A stretch of 5,371 nucleotides of DNA. Origin: Candidatus Phaeomarinibacter sp. Its GTDB lineage: Bacteria > Pseudomonadota > Alphaproteobacteria > CGMCC-115125. The notes under the pieces were generated by a model. It searched no databases and had not been told where the DNA came from. It saw only the letters and a list, made by a program, of their open reading frames with translations. Position numbers and translations under genes: made by a program. Shown here in pieces: positions 1-5,371 of this stretch (positions are counted from its first letter, which is position 1; each line of letters starts with the position of its first letter). The stretch is from contig JANQMQ010000540.1 of NCBI GenBank assembly GCA_028279995.1, positions 1 through 5,371 on the forward strand, read 5' to 3'.

Positions 1-18
1 ATCGGTCAGCACCAGGGG

Positions 19-21
19 CTA
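19..21 (-). other. In-frame amber codon inside conserved gatB
   Basis: The minus strand reads CTG TAG CCC CTG GTG CTG ACC GAT here, that is Leu-stop-Pro-Leu-Val-Leu-Thr-Asp. GatB proteins typically carry PDPDLLPL at this place, so TAG stands where a Leu codon is expected; TTG to TAG is a single-base change. The frame is intact on both sides, so this is a substitution and not a frameshift. The base after TAG is C. Confidence 0.85.
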
Positions 22-891
22 CAGGTCGGGATCCGGGAAATAGCGATAGTCATGCGCTTCTTCCTTGGACCGCATGGAGCGCGTTTCGCCGGTGCGCGGA
101 TCAAACAGCCGCGTCTCCTGCTGCACTTCCCCGCCGTCTTCAATCAGGTCGATTTGGCGTCCGACTTCATACTCAACAGCCTGACCAACAAACCGGAACG
201 AGTTTACATTCTTAATCTCGGCACGGGTGCCCAGTTCTTCGCCAGGCCGGCGTACAGAGACGTTGATGTCCCCGCGCATTGAGCCCTGCTCCATATTCCC
301 GTCACACGTTCCCAGATACCGCACAATCGTCCGCAGCTTCTTGAGGAAGGCCTGTGCCTCTTCCGCAGACCGCATGTCCGGCTTGGACACGATCTCCATC
401 AACGCCACACCGGATCGGTTGAGGTCAACGAACGACAATGCCGGGTCCTGGTCATGAACGCTCTTGCCCGCATCCTGCTCCAGATGCAGCCGTTCGATGC
501 CGACGGTCCGCTGTGACCCGTCCGCAAGATCAAGCACGATCTCGCCCTCGCCGACGATGGGCAATTCAAACTGTGAAATCTGGTAGCCCTGCGGCAGGTC
601 CGGATAGAAATAGTTCTTCCGGGCAAAGACAGACCGTTTGTTGATGGCCGAGTTCAGACCAAGCCCCGTGCGTACTGCCTGTTCGACGCAGTATTCATTG
701 AGCACCGGCAGCATGCCCGGCATGGCGGCATCCACCAGGCTCACCTGACTGTTGGGTTCCGCGCCAAACTCCGTGGCCGCGCCGGAAAAGAGCTTTGAAT
801 TGGACGCCACCTGCGCATGGCACTCAATGCCGATGATGACTTCCCAGGGGCCCGTCGCCCCCTCAACCAGTTTTGCTTCTGCTTCCGCCAT
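19..891 (-). CDS. gatB: Asp/Glu-tRNA amidotransferase subunit B, interrupted by in-frame TAG
   Basis: GatB is the subunit of GatCAB that binds the misacylated tRNA and phosphorylates its side-chain carboxylate with ATP before amidation by ammonia from GatA. The reading frame gives 290 residues, against roughly 480-500 for the family. Visible are the N-terminal IIGIECHAQ (E23 and H25, metal-binding positions in known GatB), LHLEQDAGK (E138, same spacing from H25 as in the Staphylococcus enzyme), the family signature DLNRSG followed by LMEIVSKPD, and [11 protein letters not shown]. The last motif should continue as a Leu and then PLV; instead there is TAG at 19-21, after which PLVLTD reads on in frame to base 1. 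The helical and tRNA-binding tail domains would be lost if the stop is real. I chose ATG 891 rather than GTG 906, because GGAGG lies 5 bases before 891 and the ATG overlaps the gatA stop by one base. Identity is certain; whether the gene is broken, mis-sequenced or read through is open. Confidence 0.93.
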   Translation of the reverse strand: MAEAEAKLVEGATGPWEVIIGIECHAQVASNSKLFSGAATEFGAEPNSQVSLVDAAMPGMLPVLNEYCVEQAVRTGLGLNSAINKRSVFARKNYFYPDLPQGYQISQFELPIVGEGEIVLDLADGSQRTVGIERLHLEQDAGKSVHDQDPALSFVDLNRSGVALMEIVSKPDMRSAEEAQAFLKKLRTIVRYLGTCDGNMEQGSMRGDINVSVRRPGEELGTRAEIKNVNSFRFVGQAVEYEVGRQIDLIEDGGEVQQETRLFDPRTGETRSMRSKEEAHDYRYFPDPDL

Positions 892-2369
892 TACGACCTC
901 CACCACGGGCTGGGCTTGCCACTAAAGCCCGCGGCCTGCTCCAGCGCATATCCGCCGCGCAGGACTGTTTCTTCGTCAAATGCTTTACCGATCAATTGCA
1001 ATCCCAGCGGCAGCCCGTTGGCAGACATGCCCGCCGGCACTGAGATACCCGGTAGACCCGCCAGGCTGGCAGGTACGGTGAACACATCATTGAGATACAT
1101 GCTCAGCGGATCATCCGTCTTGGAACCGATACCAAAGGCAGGTTCCGGAGCCGTTGGCGTCAGGATCAGGTCGACGTCTGTAAAGGCATCGGCAAAATCC
1201 TGAGCAATCAGTGTCCGGACTTTTTGCGCCTGCAGATAATAGGCATCATAGTACCCAGCTGACAGCACATAGGTGCCGATCAGAATACGGCGCTTTACTT
1301 CCGCACCAAACCCTTCAGCACGGGTGTTTTCATACATGCCGGTAATATCATCGCCCGGCACCCGGAGCCCGTACCGTACACCATCATAGCGGGCGAGATT
1401 TGAAGAGGCTTCCGCAGGCGCCACAATGTAGTAGGTCGGCAACGCGTATTTTGTGCGCTTCAGGCTCACGGTCTTGACCTCAGCACCCTGTGTCTTGAGC
1501 CATTCAATGCCCTGATGCCAGAGGTCTTCGATCTCCTTCGGCATCCCGTCAACACGGTACTCTTCAGGCACACCAACCGTCAGGCCTTTGACGCCCCCTT
1601 CAAGAGAGGCCTCATAGTCCGGTACCGGCGTATCGATGCTGGTCGAGTCTTTCGGATCGTGCCCAGCCATCGCGCCCAGCATGATCGCCGCGTCGCGAAC
1701 CGTGCGTGTCATGGGACCCGCCTGATCCAGAGAGGAGGCAAAGGCGATCGTGCCCCAGCGCGAGCAGCGTCCGTAGGTAGGCTTCATCCCCACGGTGCCC
1801 GTCAATGCCGCTGGCTGGCGGATGGACCCGCCCGTATCTGTCCCGGTCGCCCCGGCGCACAGATTTGCGGCAACAGCTGCAGCTGAACCGCCAGAGGAAC
1901 CGCCGGGCACCAACCCGTCCGTCGCCCCATCGATAGTCCAGGGATTGCGGACTGGCCCGTAGTAAGAGGTCTCGTTGGAGGACCCCATGGCGAACTCATC
2001 AAGGTTCGTCTTGCCCAGCAGAACAGCGCCCTGCCCCCAAAGATTGGCCGTCACCGTGCTTTCATAAGGCGGTGTGAAACCATCCAGAATATGGCTTGCC
2101 GCCGTGGTCAAAACACCCTCGGTGCAGAACAGGTCCTTGATCGCCAATGGGATGCCCTCGAGCGCACCAACCTCGCCCGCCTTGCGTCGTGCATCGGACT
2201 CCTTGGCCATCTCAATCGCTTTACCCGGCAGAACTGTGATGAAGGCATTCAGCGCCTTTGCGGCATCAATCGCCTCCAGGTAAGCGCTCGTCAGTTCCTC
2301 GGAAGAACACTCACCCTTGGCCAGCGCATCGCGGGCACCCGCAATATCCAGATCGGTAAGCTGGCTCAT
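891..2369 (-). CDS. gatA: Asp/Glu-tRNA amidotransferase subunit A
   Basis: GatA is the glutaminase subunit of GatCAB: it hydrolyses glutamine and channels ammonia to GatB. It is a member of the amidase-signature family. The 492 residues are full length. The Ser-cisSer-Lys triad is visible as K78 in PLAIKDL, S158 in [11 protein letters not shown] and S182 in [11 protein letters not shown], with the same S158-S182 spacing as the characterised enzyme. The C-terminal part keeps the family's DLILTPTAP and the glycine-rich [18 protein letters not shown]. The ATG at 2369 overlaps the gatC stop (ATGA) and has a GGTGG-type ribosome site just before it. The TAA stop shares one base with the gatB ATG, so translation of the three genes is probably coupled. 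Nothing is missing; the identification is firm. Confidence 0.97.
   Translation of the reverse strand: MSQLTDLDIAGARDALAKGECSSEELTSAYLEAIDAAKALNAFITVLPGKAIEMAKESDARRKAGEVGALEGIPLAIKDLFCTEGVLTTAASHILDGFTPPYESTVTANLWGQGAVLLGKTNLDEFAMGSSNETSYYGPVRNPWTIDGATDGLVPGGSSGGSAAAVAANLCAGATGTDTGGSIRQPAALTGTVGMKPTYGRCSRWGTIAFASSLDQAGPMTRTVRDAAIMLGAMAGHDPKDSTSIDTPVPDYEASLEGGVKGLTVGVPEEYRVDGMPKEIEDLWHQGIEWLKTQGAEVKTVSLKRTKYALPTYYIVAPAEASSNLARYDGVRYGLRVPGDDITGMYENTRAEGFGAEVKRRILIGTYVLSAGYYDAYYLQAQKVRTLIAQDFADAFTDVDLILTPTAPEPAFGIGSKTDDPLSMYLNDVFTVPASLAGLPGISVPAGMSANGLPLGLQLIGKAFDEETVLRGGYALEQAAGFSGKPSPWWRS
897..901 (-). promoter_or_regulatory. Shine-Dalgarno of gatB, decides the start
   Basis: GGAGG on the minus strand lies inside the last codons of gatA, 5 bases before ATG 891. 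It places the gatB start at 891; a GTG at 906 in the same frame lies upstream of this site and would add five residues (MVEVV) with no ribosome binding site of its own. Confidence 0.8.
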
Positions 2370-2653
2370 TCCACCACCTTCGGCACCGTAAAGTGCCCCT
2401 CACGCGCGTCCGGTGCATTGTGCAGAACTGCGGCTTCCTTCTGACCATCGGTGATGGCATCGGTGCGCAGCGGCGCTGTGATATCGGCAACAGAGGTCAT
2501 CGGCATGACCCCGTCCGTATCCACTTCGCCAAGCTGCTCCACCCAGTCCAGTATCTGGTTCAATTCGCCCACCAGCGGGGGCACTTCTTCGTCCTTGATA
2601 GCGATCCGTGCGAGGGTCGCAATCTTCCGGACTGTAGCCGCATCGACTGACAT
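2366..2653 (-). CDS. gatC: Asp/Glu-tRNA amidotransferase subunit C
   Basis: GatC is the small subunit that wraps around GatA and GatB and stabilises the amidotransferase. The 95 residues match the family's usual length. The N-terminal half ([12 protein letters not shown], then [23 protein letters not shown]) is the typical helical hairpin, and the C-terminal part has the extended LRTDAITDG and the conserved end HFTVPKVVE. It is the first gene of the operon, with its TGA overlapping the gatA ATG by four bases. The ATG at 2653 fits the family start, but no good Shine-Dalgarno precedes it (only GGAAA, 11-15 bases upstream). A candidate promoter lies about 105 bases upstream of the start codon. 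Confidence 0.95.
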   Translation of the reverse strand: MSVDAATVRKIATLARIAIKDEEVPPLVGELNQILDWVEQLGEVDTDGVMPMTSVADITAPLRTDAITDGQKEAAVLHNAPDAREGHFTVPKVVE

Positions 2654-2757
2654 AAAACTTGGTTTCCAACTGCTTGTGATCCGGCACCCGCCAACCGCTT
2701 ACGGAAGACATGCCGACTCATCTCAAGGGATCCTGAAAAGGAGTAAGAGTGGCGCGG

Positions 2758-2787
2758 AACATAGCCGTAACGTACAAGACCCTTCAA
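2758..2787 (-). promoter_or_regulatory. Candidate sigma-70-type promoter for gatCAB
   Basis: Reading the minus strand, TTGAAG (2787-2782) is followed after 18 bases by TATGTT (2763-2758). This is the best -35/-10 pair I can see in the spacer and points toward gatC, implying a start near 2750 and an untranslated leader of about 100 bases. It is a match by eye to the general consensus only. Confidence 0.4.
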
Positions 2788-2791
2788 CCTT

Positions 2792-2817
2792 AAGCCGCAC
2801 CTTGCTGTCGGCGGCTT
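2792..2817. repeat. Inverted repeat (7-bp arms, 12-base loop) in gatC-ruvX spacer
   Basis: AAGCCGC at 2792-2798 is the exact reverse complement of GCGGCTT at 2811-2817. On the plus strand the right arm runs into TTTCT, which resembles a weak intrinsic terminator, but no plus-strand gene lies upstream to terminate. It sits just upstream of the candidate gatCAB -35 box and 38 bases before the ruvX start, so it could be a regulatory hairpin in the ruvX leader or chance. Confidence 0.4.
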
Positions 2818-2854
2818 TCTGCCCTCTGACAGCCAATCTGGACCGTTCCTGCAA

Positions 2855-3322
2855 GTGATCACTGAAGACGCAGTCGAATTTTCAGCCGCCCTGCCCGAAA
2901 CCGGCGGGCTTCTGGGGCTGGATCTGGGCACCAAGACCATTGGCGTGGCCACCAGCGACCCCGACCGTCGGATCGCTTCCCCGGTCAAAACACTCAAGCG
3001 GGGCAAGTTTTCCGCAGGCCTGGCTGAGCTGCGCGATCTCATCGATGAGCGTCAGACGGCCGGTCTGGTCCTCGGACTGCCTATCAACATGGACGGCACG
3101 TCAGGCCCGCGCGCCCAATCCAGCCGCACCTTCGGGCGAAATCTGGCGCGGGAACTCTCACTGCCTATCCTCCTGTGGGACGAGCGGCTTTCCACGGCTG
3201 CCATGGAGCGCGAACTTATCAGCCTCGACACCTCCCGAAAGCGGCGAGCTGAGGTGATCGACGCAATGGCAGCGAATTTCATTCTTCAGGGGACTTTGGA
3301 CCGACTATTGGCGATTGATTGA
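2855..3322 (+). CDS. ruvX: RuvX/YqgF-family putative pre-16S rRNA nuclease
   Basis: YqgF/RuvX is an RNase H-fold protein, implicated in maturation of the 16S rRNA 5' end and once proposed as a Holliday junction resolvase. The core starts at GLLGLDLGTKTIGVATSD (D23), followed by GLPINMDGTSGPRAQ (residues 74-88), LLWDERLST (D109/E110) and VIDAMAANFILQ (D136). These carry the acidic residues expected of the active site. With 155 residues it is normal length apart from about 16 extra N-terminal residues before the core. The start is the GTG at 2855; no ATG in this frame lies nearby and no clear Shine-Dalgarno is visible, so the exact start is uncertain. It is divergent from gatCAB, a common alphaproteobacterial neighbourhood. 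Its last 44 bases overlap the end of the convergent thioesterase gene. Confidence 0.93.
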   Translation: MITEDAVEFSAALPETGGLLGLDLGTKTIGVATSDPDRRIASPVKTLKRGKFSAGLAELRDLIDERQTAGLVLGLPINMDGTSGPRAQSSRTFGRNLARELSLPILLWDERLSTAAMERELISLDTSRKRRAEVIDAMAANFILQGTLDRLLAID

Positions 3323-3773
3323 CAGGCCTGAGCGAGAACACCACGCGGGCCTTTGCGGCCAACCGCCCATCCGGCAAGAGATAGTCGACCTCAGTATGCA
3401 GTAGCCTGGAAGACTTGTTGGTGACCCGCCCGGTCAAGGTCACAGGCCCCTCGCTGATGGGTCGAAAGTAATCCAGTTCAAGCTGCGTCGTCCGAAGAAC
3501 TTCCTCGTTGGACATGACCGTCATCGCAGCAAAGTTCCCGACCTGATCGGCCAGCACGCCGTAGTAACCACCAAACAGAAAACCCTCGGGGTTGAGCAAC
3601 TCTGGATCAAGCTCCCAGACCTTGCGCACCTGACCCGGTTCCCAGCTTTCCAGAGCGCCCAGCGACAGCCGGCGCACGACCGGAGGAAGATATGCGTCCT
3701 TTGAGGTCAGGACCGACAATCGGTCCCGCCAATGGGTCTCGCCAATCATGTCCGCCTGACTCGTCGCGCCCAT
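3279..3773 (-). CDS. PaaI-type hotdog-fold thioesterase
   Basis: This is a 164-residue cytoplasmic protein with a single hotdog domain at about residues 55-150. The family hydrolyses acyl-CoA thioesters; the substrate here cannot be told. The diagnostic stretch is LNPEGFLFGGYYGVLADQVG (residues 60-79): N61, the GG pair at 68-69 and the likely catalytic acid D76 match the PaaI pattern N-x-x-G-x-x-H-G-G-x(4)-L-A-D, except that the His is Phe (F67). The later strands LELDYFRPISEGPVTLTG and AAKARVVFSL are typical. The N-terminal 55 residues form a less conserved lead-in. ATG 3773 is supported by AGGAGA five bases upstream. The gene converges on ruvX, overlapping its end, and diverges from the permease gene. 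Its TGA is at 3279-3281. Confidence 0.85.
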   Translation of the reverse strand: MGATSQADMIGETHWRDRLSVLTSKDAYLPPVVRRLSLGALESWEPGQVRKVWELDPELLNPEGFLFGGYYGVLADQVGNFAAMTVMSNEEVLRTTQLELDYFRPISEGPVTLTGRVTNKSSRLLHTEVDYLLPDGRLAAKARVVFSLRPVNQSPIVGPKSPEE

Positions 3774-3778
3774 GAATA

Positions 3779-3784
3779 TCTCCT
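3779..3784 (-). promoter_or_regulatory. Shine-Dalgarno of the thioesterase gene
   Basis: AGGAGA on the minus strand, five bases before ATG 3773, fixes that start and is one of the two strongest ribosome binding sites in the window (the other is that of gatB). Confidence 0.75.
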
Positions 3785-3787
3785 ATT

Positions 3788-3807
3788 AGTGAAATGCACG
3801 TGTCACT
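3788..3807. repeat. Imperfect palindrome near the thioesterase start
   Basis: AGTGA (3788-3792) and TCACT (3803-3807) are inverted copies flanking ten bases that contain the palindrome CACGTG (3797-3802). It lies immediately upstream of the thioesterase ribosome binding site in a divergent spacer, where a regulator could bind. No promoter could be recognised beside it. Confidence 0.3.
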
Positions 3808-3838
3808 TGGATCCCAAAAGAGGGCCAAAGTTGGGCTC

Positions 3839-3856
3839 GTAAGCAATTCTGCTTAC
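3839..3856. promoter_or_regulatory. Perfect 7-bp-arm palindrome, possible operator
   Basis: GTAAGCA-ATTC-TGCTTAC is a perfect inverted repeat with a 4-base centre. It lies 31 bases before the preferred permease start at 3888 and 65 bases upstream of the divergent thioesterase start. It could be a dimeric regulator's site serving both genes, or an RNA hairpin in the permease leader. There is no T-run to make it a terminator. Confidence 0.45.
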
Positions 3857-3887
3857 CCACCCCGGCGCAATGCCCCACAGTCGCACC

Positions 3888-4814
3888 ATGATAGAAATCA
3901 TCTACGCCCTCATTCCGGTCTTCCTGGTCATCGCACTGGGCGCCTATGTCCGGCGCATCGGCTTTCCGGGCGAGGATTTTTGGCAGCCGCTGGATCGCGT
4001 GACCTACTTCATCCTGTTTCCGGCGCTTCTAGTGCACTCGCTCGTGGCGGCAGACTTTTCAAACATTCCCGTACCCAATATGGCGGCAGCCCTGTTTGCC
4101 GGCCTCATCACGATGTCAGCCATCCTGATTGGCCTGCGCCCTGTCATATCGGGGCCCATGGGACAAAGCGGCCCCGCCTTCACAAGCATCTTCCAGGGAG
4201 CAACGCGTTGGAACAGCTTTGTGGCGCTGGCAGGCAGCTTTGCCCTTTTTGGCACTGAGGGTCTCGCCCTGGCCGCGGTCGGCATTGGCGTTTTGGTTCC
4301 CACAGTGAATGTGCTCTGCGTATTCATTCTCATGCGGTATGCCGGAGATGACCCCGCTAGCTTCAAGCTCCTGGCCCGTCTCCTTGTCAGGAACCCGCTG
4401 GTGATCGCCTGTGCCGTCGGCATTTTTCTCAATGCAAGCGGCATTGGCCTGTGGGCACCCATCTTGAGCGGCGTTGATATTCTGGGGCGCGCAGCCCTGG
4501 CCCTTGGTCTACTGGCCGTTGGCGGTGGTCTTGATCTGTCGAGACTGGCCGAACAGCGGACTCCCATCGTGTTCACAACGGCCCTCAGACTCGTTGCCAT
4601 GCCGCTGCTCATGGCGGGTTGGTGCTGGGTTTTTGACGTCGATGGGGTGGCCCGGATGGTCGCCATCCTGTGTGGCGCGGTCCCCGGCGCGACGGCATCC
4701 TATGTGCTTGCCCGCCAGCTCGGCGGCGACGCACCGCTTATGGCCAGCCTGATAACAGCATCCACCCTCGCTGCAATGGTAACCATGCCGGCCATGATCT
4801 GGCTGCTGGGTTGA
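3888..4814 (+). CDS. AEC (auxin efflux carrier) family permease
   Basis: This is an inner-membrane transporter of the AEC family (TC 2.A.69, BART superfamily), whose bacterial members export or exchange small organic acids; the substrate cannot be told here. The 308 residues are the usual family length. Hydrophobic segments fall at about 4-20, 38-54, 66-83, 108-122, 126-149, 168-183, 196-212, 226-248, 254-275 and 284-307, giving the expected ten. Family features include the start IIYALIPVFLVIALGAYVRR, the FILFPALL segment, FQGATRWNSF between the third and fourth helices, LVRNPLVIAC, and GAVPGATASYVLA near the C-terminus. I prefer ATG 3888 because the first helix normally begins at once; ATG 3870 would add MPHSRT. 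Neither has a good Shine-Dalgarno. It is divergent from the thioesterase, with pyrB 58 bases downstream on the same strand. Confidence 0.9.
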   Translation: MIEIIYALIPVFLVIALGAYVRRIGFPGEDFWQPLDRVTYFILFPALLVHSLVAADFSNIPVPNMAAALFAGLITMSAILIGLRPVISGPMGQSGPAFTSIFQGATRWNSFVALAGSFALFGTEGLALAAVGIGVLVPTVNVLCVFILMRYAGDDPASFKLLARLLVRNPLVIACAVGIFLNASGIGLWAPILSGVDILGRAALALGLLAVGGGLDLSRLAEQRTPIVFTTALRLVAMPLLMAGWCWVFDVDGVARMVAILCGAVPGATASYVLARQLGGDAPLMASLITASTLAAMVTMPAMIWLLG

Positions 4815-4832
4815 TATCCCTCCGCGTGAAAC

Positions 4833-4861
4833 TTGCGGTTTGCTAAAGCAAACCCTATAAA
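4833..4861 (+). promoter_or_regulatory. Candidate pyrB promoter
   Basis: TTGCGG (4833-4838), a 17-base spacer, then TATAAA (4856-4861): the best promoter match in the window, with optimal spacing. A start six to eight bases past the -10 box would fall near 4867-4869, only about four to six bases before the pyrB ATG. Confidence 0.6.
4837..4854. promoter_or_regulatory. Perfect 18-base palindrome inside the pyrB promoter, possible operator
   Basis: GGTTTGCT-AA-AGCAAACC has 8-bp perfect arms around two bases. It overlaps the last two bases of the -35 box and ends one base before the -10 box, exactly where a repressor or a spacer-binding regulator would control the promoter. It also lies 22 bases after the permease stop, but no T-run follows, so a terminator role is unlikely. 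I do not recognise the regulator. Confidence 0.55.
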
Positions 4862-4872
4862 CTCCGCTTTCG

Positions 4873-5371
4873 ATGAACGCGCTCCCAGATCGAAACCAAG
4901 ACCGCCCAGAGGCGACCTTTCCCCACCGTCATTTGCTGGGGATACAGGGCCTGTCTTTTCAGGACATAAACACCCTTCTTGATCTGGCTGACAGCTATGT
5001 CGACCAGAACCGGCAGGTCGACAAGAAGTCCTCAAGCCTGCGCGGTCGCACGCAAATCAACCTGTTCTTTGAAGCCTCGACCCGTACTCAGAGCTCTTTC
5101 GAGCTGGCTGGCAAACGGTTGGGCGCAGACGTCATGAACATGTCCGTGTCGACATCTGCCATCAAAAAAGGCGAGTCGCTGATCGACACGGCCATGACGC
5201 TGAATGCCATGCGCCCGGACCTGCTGGTCGTCCGCCATCCGGACTCGGGCGCCGTCGCGCTGTTGTCGCAAAAGGTTGGCTGCGGCGTTGTGAACGCGGG
5301 TGACGGCACCCATGAGCACCCAACCCAGGCGCTGCTCGACGCCCTGACCATCCGCAGGCGTCTTGGTCGTA
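4873..5371 (+). CDS. pyrB: Aspartate carbamoyltransferase catalytic chain (5' part)
   Basis: PyrB joins carbamoyl phosphate and aspartate to N-carbamoyl-aspartate, the committed step of pyrimidine synthesis. The frame is open from 4873 to the window edge, giving 166 complete codons of an expected 300 or so: the whole carbamoyl-phosphate domain but not the aspartate domain. Visible are STRT (69-72), S95 and K99 in TSAIKKGES (equivalents of E. coli S80 and K84), RHP (121-123), and [14 protein letters not shown] with H149 and Q152 (E. coli H134 and Q137). The start is ATG 4873: the next in-frame Met is residue 88, well past the STRT motif. About 15 non-conserved residues precede [13 protein letters not shown]. 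No Shine-Dalgarno is present, and the candidate promoter ends 11 bases before the ATG, so the mRNA may be leaderless. In related genomes pyrC commonly follows. Confidence 0.95.
   Translation, partial: MNALPDRNQDRPEATFPHRHLLGIQGLSFQDINTLLDLADSYVDQNRQVDKKSSSLRGRTQINLFFEASTRTQSSFELAGKRLGADVMNMSVSTSAIKKGESLIDTAMTLNAMRPDLLVVRHPDSGAVALLSQKVGCGVVNAGDGTHEHPTQALLDALTIRRRLGR

Noticed and set aside
2659..2669. TTGG-TTT-CCAA just upstream of gatC, similar to TTGG-ATC-CCAA at 3807
   Set aside because: Only four-base arms with a three-base centre; two such matches in 5 kb are not enough to argue for a shared regulator.
2792..2817. Inverted repeat considered as an intrinsic terminator
   Set aside because: The T-stretch is short and broken (TTTCT), and no plus-strand gene lies upstream of it.
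2560..3042. 160-codon minus-strand open frame across the gatC-ruvX spacer
   Set aside because: It overlaps gatC and ruvX on the antisense or other frame, is Arg/Ser-rich with no family features, and its spacer part lacks a ribosome binding site.
4004..4666. 220-codon minus-strand open frame
   Set aside because: It is the antisense shadow of the permease gene, with low-complexity Arg/Ala/Pro composition typical of GC-rich shadows.
4837..4854. Palindrome considered as a terminator of the permease gene
   Set aside because: No run of T follows on the plus strand; CTATAAAC follows, which fits a -10 box better.
5032..5351. Minus-strand open frames at the right end
   Set aside because: They are antisense to pyrB, whose motifs are unmistakable on the plus strand.

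Overview
The window looks like a stretch of alphaproteobacterial chromosome carrying housekeeping genes, with two accessory genes set among them. The evidence is the gatC-gatA-gatB operon (indirect Gln-tRNA synthesis), ruvX next to it and divergent, pyrB close by, protein sequences that read as alphaproteobacterial, and a GC-rich composition with mostly TGA stops. I cannot name a genus from sequence alone. There are no tRNA or rRNA genes, insertion sequences, CRISPR arrays or phage genes.

Layout. On the minus strand, 2653 down to 1 holds gatC, gatA and gatB, joined by a 4-base overlap (gatC/gatA, ATGA) and a 1-base overlap (gatA/gatB, TAATG). They encode the GatCAB amidotransferase, which converts misacylated Glu-tRNA(Gln) (and often Asp-tRNA(Asn)) to the correct aminoacyl-tRNA. 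gatB is interrupted near the left edge by an in-frame TAG at a position where the family has a sense codon; the conserved GatB reading continues in the same frame beyond it. A 201-base divergent spacer (2654-2854) carries a plausible gatCAB promoter. On the plus strand ruvX (YqgF-type nuclease-fold protein) runs to 3322. Its end overlaps by 44 bases the end of a convergent minus-strand PaaI-type hotdog thioesterase gene (3773 to 3279). A palindrome-rich divergent spacer separates the thioesterase from a plus-strand AEC-family permease (3888-4814). The window closes with the 5' part of pyrB (aspartate carbamoyltransferase, pyrimidine synthesis) from 4873, cut by the right edge.

How the genes relate. 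GatC, GatA and GatB form one enzyme complex. RuvX and PyrB are unrelated core functions. The thioesterase and the permease are a divergently transcribed pair inserted between them, with no known link to the neighbours.

Most notable are (1) the amber codon interrupting the essential gene gatB and (2) the pyrB start region. There a TTGCGG-N17-TATAAA promoter ends only 11 bases before the ATG, with no Shine-Dalgarno sequence (suggesting a leaderless or nearly leaderless mRNA), and a perfect 18-base palindrome fills the promoter spacer. I found no convincing new multigene system; the rest is ordinary chromosome.
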